64,000 bases of DNA from Cryptomeria japonica (taxonomy: Eukaryota; Streptophyta; Pinopsida; Cupressales; Cupressaceae): NCBI RefSeq assembly GCF_030272615.1, contig NC_081405.1, positions 311,377,235-311,441,234 on the forward strand. Direction: 5' to 3'. This document shows positions 23,219-34,023 of the stretch, piece by piece. Numbering within the stretch: the first letter of the stretch is position 1; every line of letters starts with the position of its first letter. The translations under genes were made by a program, and so were the position numbers. Under the pieces are notes generated by a model. It had not been told where the DNA came from. It did no database searches and saw only the letters and a list, made by a program, of their open reading frames with translations.

Positions 23219-25019
23219 TGTAGTACCCTTGCCCTAATCAATTTCTAATCTCAATTTGACCTTGGTTAGTTATCATGTTATGATGTTATAGTTAGATGTT
23301 TTGATTTGTGTGCGTACCTGTTAATGTGGTTTTCACACCAATTCGTCTGCAAGTTATTAGTTCTCCTATTTTGTGTTATTAATCTCGAGCTAACACTTTC
23401 ACTAAATATATATATGTATGCATGTATGACTCTTGGTTGCAGAAGATTTTAGGTACAGTATTGCATGGGTGCAAGGTTCGTCTTCGCCTGAATTCACAGG
23501 TTTGAGTGTACCTCTTTGGTCCTTATATTTTGGATTAGGTGGTTGTAAGACCCTGTTTGACCATAGTCGTGGTCAAGTGAGTATCGTCAGTCGTCATCGG
23601 TATTCCCTTTGGGGTGGGTATGCAGGTCGTCTGTCTGTTTGACCTTCTTGGGTTGCATGTTTGTGTGTGGTTAAATTGAGTAATTAATGCTTAATATTTA
23701 ATTTGATTTAATGTGTGTTTATGCATTAGTAATTAAGGGACTAAATTAAATAGGTTCCCTTTATGCGAATAATCGTTAATTAGAATTGCTCAATTCAAAT
23801 TGGTAGCAAGTTTGATTAAATGATTAATTTATTTTGCTTATGCTTTTGGAAAGGAAAGATTTAAATTTAATTGAAATAAAATTAATTTAATCTCTTTGCC
23901 CTTTTAAAAATAGAAAGGTTGATTTTAGTTATTTAAAGAAAATAAATTTTAATTAGAAAAGCAAGTTTTATATTTATATTTGATATAGTTTTGAAAGAAT
24001 GAATTTGGAGATTTTATTTTAATCAAAAATATTTTACCCTTATTAAATAATTTGAAATATAAATGATAGTTTTCTTAAAATTAAGAAAATTAGAAATTAA
24101 TTGAGGAAGAGGCATTTTGATTTTTCTAAATTAGAAATAAATTGTGAAAAAGTATTTTAAATTCAAAAATAAGAATTTTGGAATAGTATTTTAAATAAAA
24201 TATTTTAAATGCAAAAATGAGACTTTTGGTCAAAACTTTTCCCATTTTAACTGAGGGTTGGGAAAATATTTTGGGAGAATAGTTTTTGGAAAAAAAAGAT
24301 TCTCGGAGAGACATTTTGGAAAAATGTTCTCGAGGAATTTTGGGGAAAAATATTTCTGAAAGTGAAGAATTAATCTAGAGCTTGGAGGTTGGGCTCTGCA
24401 ACAAATCTCATCTAGGATTGCTAAAAGAGGTAGGAATCTGTGTATCATTTTGGTTATTTGCTTAATCAAAAATTGGGTTTGGTATTCTCCCTATATTTTT
24501 TGGTTTAAATCTCCATTGAAAGCTTTCAAGATTATTTTTGATTGAGAAATTAGTCTAGAGTTTGGCTGAATGGTGGAATCATGTTGGAGCAATGATTCTG
24601 GTTGCTTAAAATGATTTTTTTGGTTGAAGAAATCTGGGGTTTCATTTTGATTAAAAAAATAAAAATAATAAATAGAACAAATATTGGGGGTTTGGTTGTT
24701 CTTTATGAATTTTAAATCGGAGATTAGTTTGTAGCTTGCCAGATGGTTGGGTAAATTTGTGAGAAATCATTATTCTGCCCTTATATGGTGTTCTGGTTGA
24801 GAGATTTGCCTATCCTGAAAGTTATTTAATAAAAATGTTATTAATTTGAATACCATGAGATTGGTGGAAAATGTTTTAAGTCTCTGTCTGAGACTGTGTG
24901 TGTTGTATTGGGGATTTGTTTATTTTTATTTTTATAAGCTATTTATAAAAAAATAAAAATAATATAAAATAAAATTTAGATTAAATTTTGCGGGAGGGCA
25001 TTTTTTTGCCTGGGGAGCT

Positions 25020-25230
25020 TTCGCTCTACCCATGGCCCGTGACTCCACATTGTGGAGACCACGGTTGTGGTTCCACATTGTGGAGACCACAGTCCATGGT
25101 TCTCCATGGCTGTGGAGACCACAGACTGTGGAGTTCCACGTGTTGTGGTTCCACATTGTGGAGACCACAGTCCATGGTTCTCCACGGCTATGGAGGACAC
25201 AGCCCGTGGAAACCACAGCTGTGGGGCCCA
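25020..25230. repeat. Palindrome-rich minisatellite, 3' LTR copy
   Basis: The counterpart of 16,618-16,800. It has one additional unit near 25,060-25,090 (GGTTGTGGTTCCACATTGTGGAGACCAC-like), absent from the 5' LTR, so the array changed length after the two LTRs became separate. Confidence 0.82.
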
Positions 25231-25354
25231 CCAAGGTGGCTGTCAAAACAAATTTTATTTTTTTATTAAATTTAAATTTTGTTTTTTTAAATTTTTTTTA
25301 ATATTATTAAATTTTAATTAATATATTTTATTAGTTATATATTAATTATTAATT

Positions 25355-25620
25355 TTTTTTTTGTATTAAGTATCATAGAATCACAAGCTCATTTTTTGCT
25401 CATTCGAGCATCCACGTTACAAACTTTGAGCTCCAAACTAGAAACAACAATTGGAAGACCAAAGGTCACAACTTAGAAATCCACTTTAAACAACCAATGG
25501 AAGACCAAGAGTCACAACTTAGAATTCTACACAAAGATGTCCCTCATGGGAGTTGAACTTGGGTCTCCACATTGAGAACTCAATGCTTTAACCAACTAAG
25601 CTCAACCCCTTGGACTAATT
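25355..25620 (-). mobile_element. tRNA-derived SINE inserted in the LARD 3' LTR
   Basis: These 266 bases are absent from the matching position of the 5' LTR. They are flanked by ATTAATTATTAATT at 25,341-25,354 and 25,621-25,634, a probable 14-bp target duplication, although the AT-rich site makes its exact length uncertain. Read on the minus strand the unit starts with a tRNA-like head and ends in a run of A (a T run on the plus strand at 25,355). No protein is encoded; such units need LINE proteins to move. Confidence 0.85.
25549..25600 (-). promoter_or_regulatory. RNA polymerase III A and B boxes of the SINE
   Basis: On the minus strand the A box reads TTAGTTGGTTAAAGC (25,585-25,600 region) and the B box AAGTTCAACTCCC (25,549-25,562). 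Spacing and order are those of a tRNA gene internal promoter. The tRNA fold itself is degenerate, so the parent tRNA is not named. Confidence 0.75.
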
Positions 25621-26735
25621 ATTAATTATTAATTAATGTATAGTTTTAAATATATGTTAATTGCGATAATTTTTATATTAATATATATTAATTGTTGATT
25701 CCTAATTGGTGTATACTTTCAAATGCATAATAATTATTGTTCAGTCATTAATTTATTAATTTGGGTATATATATAGAGAGATATATACTAATTAATATCT
25801 TTAGATCGTGTATTTGTTTTAATATAAGCAAGGGAAATTATAATTCATTGGGAAATGTTTATCTATTCCTTTTGTTCCTTTATATGTATATTTCCATTTT
25901 TTGGAAAGTATATGCTAGTTTTGGGATTATGAGAGTGGTTTATTTATTTCGAAAAAGAATAAGAATGATGATTTATTTTGAAAAATGAATATCATATGTT
26001 AGTTGATTAATCTGAATATTTGATTTTATATCATTGGGTGTTCTGCGTATAGAATATTTATGTTAAAGTGAAATTGGTTTAAAACTCACGACACAGTAAT
26101 TATATTATGTTATGATGCATATGAACTTAGTGAGTTAGAAAACCAAGAACAACCTGTACCTAGATGAGGTAGATAACTGCAATCAAATTTAGATCATTTA
26201 GAAAACTTGATCGACTTTTAATGTTTAAATCAATATGGAAAAAGATTGTCTCTACCAGTTATTGCCTATGCAAGTTTAAATTTCTGTATTTGCTTTTGCT
26301 TAAGTAATGGCAAGACCTTGATTTGTTTGATTGGATCCTGTTGTTTGGTTGATTTGGGATACCTATTTCTGTCCTCGATCTCGAGTTTGACTGTTGTCTT
26401 GTGATGGTGTTATAACTGGTCATGTTCAGTATGCGGGTGTCGAACGATGATTTGTGGTTGACCATAGTTGGTCAGGTCGCTAGATAGAGTACTGTCAGTT
26501 AGTGCACCTCATATGAAGTCGTGTTCGACCAAATGGTTGTTTCCTCCATTTTGAACTCTGGTTGCTTGACCTTGTGTATGTCTGGGTTTACGAGTTCGTT
26601 GAGTATGGTCTAGTGTTGTATGGGAAAGTGGATTTTGATTGGGGGCTGCACCCAAAGTGGTTGTTGGGTAACCCATCAAAAGTGTGTCTAATAAGTGATA
26701 ACCTAATAGTATATTAGAGAGTTAGTTAATGAATC

Positions 26736-28539
26736 TGGTGTAGGAGCACCTTCACAATTTTGGCTTGTTTGATCCTGATGGGATCATGAATTGAATAAAG
26801 GACTATTGTAAGAGCCCAAGTGTGTGTTTTAGGTTTCGTTATGGTTTAGGTTTATCTTAGAGTGTTTAGATAGTTTTTCTCAAGTTTTCTTTCCAGTTTT
26901 GGCCCATAGTGCCTTGTAAGCCAAAAATGGCATTATATTGAAAATATGCTCAAAACCTTGTAACAAGCCTAGAAAGGACTTGGAGTAGGTGTATTTATTG
27001 ATTTGACACCTTCTCAAATGGTTAGGTGGAAGATATTTATCTTGTATATCAAAAATGCACTTAGAGTCAAAAATTGCCAATGTTGTCAAGCAACATTTTG
27101 ACAAAAAGTGAGAAAATTTGTAAAATCACTCTACAAGGTAGTTATGGAAACCATAAGGGTTGAAATGGTTTGAGTGTGCCTATATAAGGACACTTCAAAC
27201 ATTGTAAATAGGTTGGGCTTTGTATTGGCAAGAGGAAGTTATTAAATATGATTGTTTTTCATGCTTTTTAAGCTTAATATGCTGTAACAATCCTTACAGA
27301 GCACTATTTCCATACTGTTCTTTCATGGGAGTTTGTGTCATGGTTTTATTAAGGTTTTTCATTCTTTGTGTTAGGGTTTTTACTATGTTTTGGTTTATCA
27401 AAAAAAATCTTTTAGTTTTTGCTAGTTCGCTGCCCTAAACTGGGGTTTTGAGGAAAATGGGTTGAAACACTTGGTCTCCATGGGTAACCAAGAAAAAATG
27501 AACCTTGGAGACCAAGTTGGACCTTTGTACATATTTTATTTTAAGTTTTTGTTGTCAGACATGATAGAAAGGATGAATGGGACCAAGTTCTAGGTGAGTG
27601 CATGATGGAAACTCGGTTAGAAGCAAGCAAGTGAATGGTCTTAGTCAAATTTTAATGAGTTTTAATTGTCAATCTTCCTAGTTGAAGGTTTATTATTATA
27701 TTATGAAGTTGTTTTGCATTGTGAAGGAAGAAAACTAGGTTAAATTTCCTTCAATGAGCAAATTTAATAGTGTTGCAACAGTAAGCAATGAGTTTGCTGT
27801 CAAAATTTGCTTTCTTGGTGTTTGTTTGCCAAGTGTTTGTTGAAATGTTTGCAGGAAAGAGATAGGGGAGAGTTATAATTGGTGTGGTAGAGCTATTTTT
27901 GACAGTTTGGGAGCTTGATATAGAATAGAGAAGTGATTTCTAATGCATCATGGTTCAAAACCCTAAAAAAAAACCTTGTTTTGAGGCTACAAAATAGGAT
28001 AGACATAAATTGACCTTCCCAAGACCTCTCTTGGCACTAATTCATGATTTTGGCCAAAAGGGTAGTCAAAAATATTCTCCTTTTTTAAAGATTCCAAGTT
28101 GGGAGTGAGTAATGAGCAAAATAGTGTTTCAGGAGGGCTAAAAAGGGCTTATTCCTTGAAGCCCTGTTTTGAAGAAAATTAAGAATCCGATTGGAGTAAG
28201 GATTGGTGACCTTGTAAAACCTTTTCTAATCATTCCCAAACAACCTTGGAAACCTTTTTAAGCCCTCATAACTCCAATTTAAACATTTGGGGTTTAGACC
28301 TATAGTAAGGGTTTGAGTAAGTGCTGAGTAAGTGAGCATGGTAGTTTGAGTTGAGCAAGTGAATGAACAAATGATGGGAAGAACTCAAGGAGGAAGTTTT
28401 GGGTTGAGTGAAGCTTGTGAACATTGAAAGTGGGTCTTATCTAGAAAACCAAAACCTTTCATCTCTCATTTGAAGGAGTCTCTTAACAAGAAGATTATAC
28501 TTAGCTTTAATTGGTCCTCTTGTGGGTTCCTCCCTCTCA
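26736..28539 (+). repeat. 5' LTR of the protease-only element
   Basis: It starts TGGTGTAGGAGCACC and matches 29,914-31,716 throughout. TATATAAGG at 27,181-27,189 is a good TATA box. Frames inside the LTR are without domains. Confidence 0.92.
27181..27189 (+). promoter_or_regulatory. TATA box of the 5' LTR
   Basis: TATATAAGG, conserved at 30,359-30,367 in the 3' LTR. It would set transcription start about 30 bases downstream. Confidence 0.65.
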
Positions 28540-28542
28540 AAT

Positions 28543-28554
28543 TGGTATCAGAGC
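28543..28554 (+). other. Primer-binding site, initiator tRNA-Met type
   Basis: TGGTATCAGAGC begins three bases after the 5' LTR and is the standard plant initiator-Met primer site. Confidence 0.85.
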
Positions 28555-28618
28555 AAGGAAGTAGATCCTTGTAGTTAGTTGTGAGTTGTGAGAGTTAAAG
28601 AAAGAAGTTCCTAACAAC

Positions 28619-29230
28619 ATGGAGAGTAGATATGATCCAAGACAAGCCATTTTTAGAACCAAGTGCAAATGTAAGGGTAAAGTATGCAAGGTTATAGTTG
28701 ACAATGGTTCTCTTAACAACATAGTCTCCATATAAATGGTGGAAAAGATGAATCTACCAAGGATCCCTCATGAGTCACCTTACAAAGCATTTGGTTTGAG
28801 TGATGATCATTGGGTTGATGTCTTAGAGAAGTTTGTTGTTCATTTCAATATTGGTCCTTACTATGAGATGGTGGAATGTGATATTATGCCCTTGAGAGAT
28901 TGCCATTTGATTTTGGGAAGAGCATGGCAATTTGACAATTGCACTATGTATGATGCTTATAGGAATGTGTATCAATTTTCTAAAGATGGCACAAATTTTA
29001 TCTTGAACCCTATGATGGAAGAAGATGATCCTACATGGCATATAACAAGAAGTCTAGGATTGGTTAAGAGAATAGCTTTCCTTGAGCATAAGAATCACCA
29101 AGAGGAAGATGTCGAAGAAGCAGATGGTATAGCAGTACACAATGGAAGTTTAGTGGAAGAAGTGACCCCAAGTACCGAAGAAGGTAAAGTTGAAGAGGTA
29201 GATAGTCCATTTAGTGGCTTTGAGTAGTAG
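28619..29230 (+). pseudogene. Gypsy-type aspartic protease, one stop inside
   Basis: The frame starts MESRYDPRQAIF at 28,619, 65 bases after the primer site. It has IVDNGSLNNIVS (catalytic D-N-G loop), an in-frame TAA at 28,733, then MVEKMNLPRI, VDVLEKFVVHFNIGPYY, CDIMPLRDCHLILGRAWQFD and YQFSKDGTNFILNP. The LILGRAWQFD segment is the usual closing motif of gypsy proteases. Length and motif order are those of a full protease domain. A shorter acidic tail with EEDVEEADG follows and runs into double TAG at 29,225. The domain stands alone after the primer site where gag would be expected. Confidence 0.82.
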
Positions 29231-29900
29231 ATGCATGTTGAAGTGAAGAGTGAGCAACAAAGAGTTGAAGAGGAACCTTATATGGCAAAGGTTCTTGAGG
29301 ATGAGCAAGGGGTAGAGACCAATGTGGCTAGAGCACATAGTCTTTATCCTAATGATAGAGTTGTTGAGCAGATTGGACAAGAAGAAGACATGGTACAAGG
29401 GTCACATGCACTTGAGAAGCCTATTGGCAGGTAGGATACAGATATAGCTGTTACTGATCATTATGTTACTACAAAGGTCTACATGCATGAACACTATCAG
29501 ATTGGTATTAGTCTTTATGAATGTGTCATGACCTTTATGGGAATAATTCTCTATCCTGGGTTCCTAAAGCATGACACCAAGAACCTATATTGGTCCCCAC
29601 AAATGAGAACTTCTCCTCACTTTGAGATGAAGTTCATTGAGATTTCTCATATCTATTCATGGAGTTGTTCTTGGACTGAGAGTTTTCTGGAATGGCAGTT
29701 GATGGTATCATCTACACCTTATGAGAAACTACAACTATGGTGGATGTTTATTTTTGAAGCAAGGCCTAGAGTGAAGATGAAGGAAGGATATTTTCATTTG
29801 GCCATGCATGATGAAGCTGAAGACAAGTACATGCCAAAGGTCAAGATGAAGCCTATATGTTTTGCAGGTATCATTTCCAAGAGGACTTGGAAATTTTTCA
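29231..29900 (+). pseudogene. Unknown tail frame behind the protease
   Basis: The same frame continues after the double TAG with MHVEVKSEQQRVEEEP and acidic residues, one more stop at 29,432, then MHEHYQIGISLYECVMTF, WSPQMRTSPHFEMKF, IYSWSCSWTESFLEWQL and YFHLAMHDEAEDKYMPKV. It reaches the purine tract near 29,900. I do not recognise a domain. Tryptophan and aromatic content argue for a decayed real protein and not chance, and it resembles no polymerase segment I can identify. Confidence 0.5.
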
Positions 29901-29913
29901 ATTTGGGGGAGTA
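29901..29913 (+). other. Polypurine tract of the protease-only element
   Basis: ATTTGGGGGAGTA stands immediately before the TGGTG start of the 3' LTR. Confidence 0.7.
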
Positions 29914-31716
29914 TGGTGCAGGAGCACCTTCACAATTTTGGCTTGTTTGATCCTGATGGGATCATGAATTGAATAAAGGACTATTGTTAGAGTCCAAGTG
30001 TGTGTTTTAGGTTTCATTATGGTTTAGGTTTATCTTAGAGTGTTTAGATAGTTTTTCTCAAGTTTTCTTTCCAGTTTTGGCCCATAGTGCCTTGTAAGCC
30101 AAAAATGGCATTATAGTGAAAATATGCTCAAAAACTTGTAAAAATACTAGAAAGGACTTGGATTAGGTGTATTTATTGATTTGACACCTTCTCAAATGGT
30201 TATGTGGAAGATATTTGTCTTGTAGGTCAAAAATGCACTAAGAGTAAAAAATTGCTAATGTTGTCAAGCAACATTTTGACAAAAAGTGAGAAAAGTTGTA
30301 AAATCACTCTACAAGGTAGTTATGGATGCCATAAGGGTTGAAATAGTTTGAGTGTGCCTATATAAGGACAATTCAAACATTTTAAATAGGTTGGGCTTCG
30401 TATTGGCAAGAGGAAGTTATTAAATATGATTGTTTTTCATGCTTTTTAAGCTTAATATGCTATAACAATCCTTACATAGCACTATTTCCATAATGTTTTT
30501 TCATGGGAGTTTGTGTCATGGTTTTATGAAGGTTTTTCATTCTTTGTGTTAGGTTTTTTACTATGTTTTGGTTTATCAAAAAAAATCTTTTAGTTTTTGC
30601 CAGTTCGCTGCCCTGAACTGGGGTTTTGAGGAAAATGGGTTGAAACACTTGGTCTCCATGGGCAACCAAGAAAAAATGAACCTTGGAGGCCAAGTTGGAC
30701 CTTTTTACATATTGTATTTTAAGTTTTTGCTGTCAGACATGATAGAAAGGATGAATGGGACCAAGTTCTAGGCGAGTGCATGATGGAAACTCGGTTAGAA
30801 GCAAGCAAGTGAATGGTCTCAGTCAAATTTTAATGAGTTTTAATTGTCAATATTCCTAGTTGAAGGTTTATTATTCTGTTATGAAGTTGTTTTGCATTTT
30901 GAAGGAAGAAAACTAGGTTACATTTCCTTCAACGAGCAAATTTAATAGTGTTGCAGCGGTAAACAGTGAGTTTGCCGTCAAAATTTGCGTTCTTGGTGTT
31001 TGTTTGCCAAGTGTTTGTTGAAATGTTTGCAGGGTAGAGATATGGGAGAGTTATAATTGGTGTGGCAGAGCTGTATTAACAGTTTGGGAGTTTGATACAA
31101 AATAGAGAAGTGATTTCTAATGCATCATGGTTCAAAACCCTCACAAAAGACCTTGTTTTGAGGCTACAAAATAGGACAGTCTTAAATTGACCTTCCCAAG
31201 ACCTCTCTTGGCACTAATTCATGATTTTGGCCGAAAGGGTACTCAAAAATATTCGCCTTTTTCAAAGATTCCAAGTTGGGAGTGAGTAATGAGCAAAATA
31301 GTGTTTCAGGAGGGCTAAAAAGGGCTTATTCCTTGTAGTCCTGTTTTGAAGAAAATTAAGAATCCGATTGGAGTAAGGATTGGTGACCTTGTAAAACCTT
31401 TTCTAATCATTCCCAAACAACCTGGGAAATCTTCTGAAGCCCTCATAACTCCATTTTAAACATTTGGGGTTTAGACCTATAGTAAGGGTTTGAGTAAGTG
31501 TTGAGTAAGTGAGCATGGTAGTTTGAGTTGAGCAAGTGTATGAACAAATGATGGGAAGAACTCAAGGAGGAAGTTTTGGGTTGAGTGAAGCTTGTGAACA
31601 TTGAAAGTGGCCCTTATCTAGAAAACCAAAACCTTTCCTCTCTCATTTGAAGGAGTCTCTTAACAAGAAGATTATACTTAGCTTTAATTGGTCCTCCTGT
31701 GGGTTCCTCCCTATCA
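29914..31716 (+). repeat. 3' LTR of the protease-only element
   Basis: It ends CTCCCTATCA and is followed by GAATC, the second target-site copy; the interrupted LARD LTR then resumes with ACTAAGTAAG. Confidence 0.92.
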
Positions 31717-32963
31717 GAATCACTAAGTAAGATAAATGTGCCTCACACATGGGAGGAGTGCTAACAGAGACTCGACATGTTGTGAGAAGGCCTGAAATGG
31801 AAAACCATCATCCTTGTCTTCACGAAAGGATGTGTGGATCCATATGAGGCTTGGATGCACCGAAGGTTTGGAACAGGTTGCCAGAGTAACCCAGTGTATG
31901 AGACCGGAACATATGAAGACCTACCGTGGAAACCATACTAGGTCATGTGATGACACTTGTCCCTATTTTTGCTAGTGTGTTGTTGTGTTGTCCTGATAGG
32001 AGCACTTTTGTAGAGTCATCCTGTTGCTTATGCGCTTGTGAGTACCCGATTTCATGCTAGAGCTTGGATTGTGGTGACTTAGTTTCGCGGATGCTCCAGT
32101 GGACCTTTGTATTTGATTCTTTTATGATCAGTTGGACCTTTTCCTATTCAGGGATCATTTATGTATTTATTGACCGATGTGGTCGTTTGTATATTGGTTA
32201 TGTTTGCCTTGATGACAGGATTGTAAATGATGTGAACCTTATGTATTCTTAACTTATTTAATGATCAAAGGGGTCTAACAGTTGAGCAGACCCGAAGATG
32301 TAGCCCTTTAGGGGTGAACTCCGATATCAATTTGGTTTTATGTGATGCTTATGCTCTTATGTTTCCTTTTTCAGTTTTTGCATGTATGAATGACATTATG
32401 TTAGAATGTATAAAGTGGATTAGATGAAATTAATTGTAAATGCATGTATGCAGTCGTTTTAATTAAATGAAGTAAATTGGATCATGAAAGAATGTAGCCT
32501 AGAATAATGGAATACATTTAGTTATTGTTAATGAAATTAAGTATGCATGGAAAGAACTCATTAGTTTATGATTAAATTAATGTGTGTTATGAAATTAGAT
32601 GCGAGACTTAAATTTTAATGAAATGTTTGAACAAAAGTTATATTTAAATCTTATTGGGTGAATCTTATCATGTGATCTATAGTTTTATCTTATTGAAAGA
32701 AATTATCCTTGTTTAAGGTATTATCTTGTTAATAAAATAATCATCTTATTGGATTAATTAGCGTGAGTTAAGTTAAATGTGGAATTAAGTAATCACGTTG
32801 GGAAACCCTTTAGGTGTTAGTTGTAGTCTTCTGCTATGAAATATGAACTTGATATCTCATTGTATCATAATGTCATGTCTTATTTAAAAATAAATAAAAA
32901 TTATCACACTTCATTCGTGTGTTTTAGCTTTATCCCTTCGGGGTTTCCTGGTGGGGCATTACA

Positions 32964-32991
32964 CGTGCACTTTGCCAACATGAACGCATAG
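32964..32991 (+). pseudogene. Transposase-like piece B, end of second exon after the LARD
   Basis: Behind the LARD the exon cut at 14,880 resumes. Using the CGTGC copy of the target site, the lysine codon at the break is followed in the same frame by RALCQHERI. The exon ends at ATAG/GTACAT (donor at 32,992). The exact frame fit across 18 kb is strong evidence that the LARD landed in this exon. Confidence 0.75.
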
Positions 32992-33091
32992 GTACATGTT
33001 CAACATATATATGTGTACTTTGTTCTAGAAATCTCAATTTACATGTATTTATCTAATGGGTCCACTAAATTGCTAAAATGAGTTCTTGTAG

Positions 33092-33504
33092 GTAACATCA
33101 TACAAAATTCAAATGAAATAGTTGAATGGTGCAAAAGTTATTTTGGTGCTCGTGACACAACATACAACAAATGTTATTTTTGGGAAGTTAAATATATTGA
33201 TCGATCCAATCCTTATAATTGTCAAACAATTAATGGTATTAGAAGTTTGCATCAAGTCATGACTATAAAACTTAACAAACCTCTTGTGATTCAAGTAAGA
33301 AAAAAATCATGTTTTTGTGTGGACTGCATTGAAAACAACAAAAATATTTTACAATGTTAGAACATTAGAGATGGATATGTTTCACAATGGGAGATGAAAT
33401 ATTTAGTTGAAATGCATCATTATGAAGATAGTGACATTGTAGATATTCATGACCCTCTATATTCTTGACTGATTACAAATGTGTTTCTGATTTAGTTGTT
33501 ATAG
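33092..33504 (+). pseudogene. Transposase-like piece B, third exon
   Basis: An acceptor TTCTTGTAG ends at 33,091. The frame reads NIIQNSNEIVEWCKSYF, YNKCYFWEVKYID, TINGIRSLHQVMTIKLNKP, then SCFCVDCIENN with a further cysteine and a TAG near 33,358, then VSQWEMKYLVEMHHYEDSD. CxCxxC with later Cys suggests a zinc site. A small frameshift near 33,475 restores a frame DYKCVSDLVVIG that runs to a GTACAC donor at 33,505. Confidence 0.7.
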
Positions 33505-33632
33505 GTACACTTGCATTTTATTTAGATATCATTTTTTTTTCCATGTACTTTATTTAAATTCAAATCAAACTTGAATTGTTTATACATTGTAGCATTAAAT
33601 TTATAATTTTTGTTGTAATTTGTGGTCTACAG

Positions 33633-34023
33633 GTGATATTTTTGCCATGGTTGCAAATCCTAACAATATAGAAGGTATTGACTACTATTTACTAAGATGC
33701 ATGAAACCAAAATGCTAATTGTTAGAATCAATGGAAGATGATGATGGGCAACAATATCCCATTGGATCAGTTGTTGTTGAAGGTACCTATTATCAACAAA
33801 CTGAGATATATAACAATAATGTTAAATTTACTGATTACATGCCCGGTCAAAAAGTTTTGCATTATAATCACTTAGTTATAGTGACAAGATTACATTTTGA
33901 GACTTTACCAAAAAGAGGGTGTGCCCCCCAAAAGTGGAGGTCACCTATTGAAGATCAAGAAAGGATTTTAGAAATAATAAAATATAGAGAGGAGACAGAT
34001 TATACATACCATGATCTCACTTA
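33633..34023 (+). pseudogene. Transposase-like piece B, last exon
   Basis: The acceptor TCTACAG ends at 33,632. The exon continues in phase with DIFAMVANPNNIEGIDYYLL, a TAA at 33,716, and then an open part of 101 codons: MLESMEDDDGQQYPIGSVVV, EGTYYQQTEIYNNNVKF, MPGQKVLHYNHLVIVTRL and WRSPIEDQERILEIIKYREE, ending in TAA at 34,021. The length and position suit the C-terminal domain of the same protein. Function unknown. Confidence 0.7.

Larger units (their letters stand above)
26736..31716 (+). mobile_element. Short LTR element with a protease-only reading frame
   Basis: Perfect 5-bp duplications GAATC lie at 26,731-26,735 and 31,717-31,721. LTRs of 1,804 and 1,803 bases begin TGGTG and end CTCA or ATCA. 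The first 140 bases of the two LTRs differ at only four positions, so this is the youngest insertion of the left half. The core is just 1,374 bases and holds one decayed frame with a gypsy-type protease and an unknown tail. Gag, integrase and polymerase are missing, so it is a non-autonomous derivative of a Ty3/gypsy element. Confidence 0.9.
14881..32963 (+). mobile_element. LARD-like LTR element, non-coding, with two later insertions in its 3' LTR
   Basis: Both LTRs start TGTAGTACCC and end ATTACA. Without later insertions each is about 4.5 kb. The core (19,378-23,218, 3.8 kb) has an initiator-Met-type primer site and a purine tract but no coding frame. Long LTRs plus a non-coding core of this size are the definition of LARDs (large retrotransposon derivatives), known from cereals. 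Flanks are CATGT (14,876-14,880) and CGTGC (32,964-32,968), which differ by two transitions; the host frame on both sides fits CGTGC as the original site. In the first 120 bases the LTRs differ at about ten places, mostly transitions, so the insertion is old. Confidence 0.88.
23219..32963 (+). repeat. 3' LTR of the LARD-like element, interrupted twice
   Basis: It is the partner of 14,881-19,377, enlarged by a SINE at 25,355-25,620 and by a protease-only LTR element at 26,736-31,716. It resumes exactly after both. It ends GGGGCATTACA, then CGTGC. Confidence 0.88.

Noticed and set aside
14881-32963. Interpreting the long LTRs as two separate gene-bearing regions
   Set aside because: Block-by-block match, TG...CA ends, primer site and purine tract show LTRs of one element.
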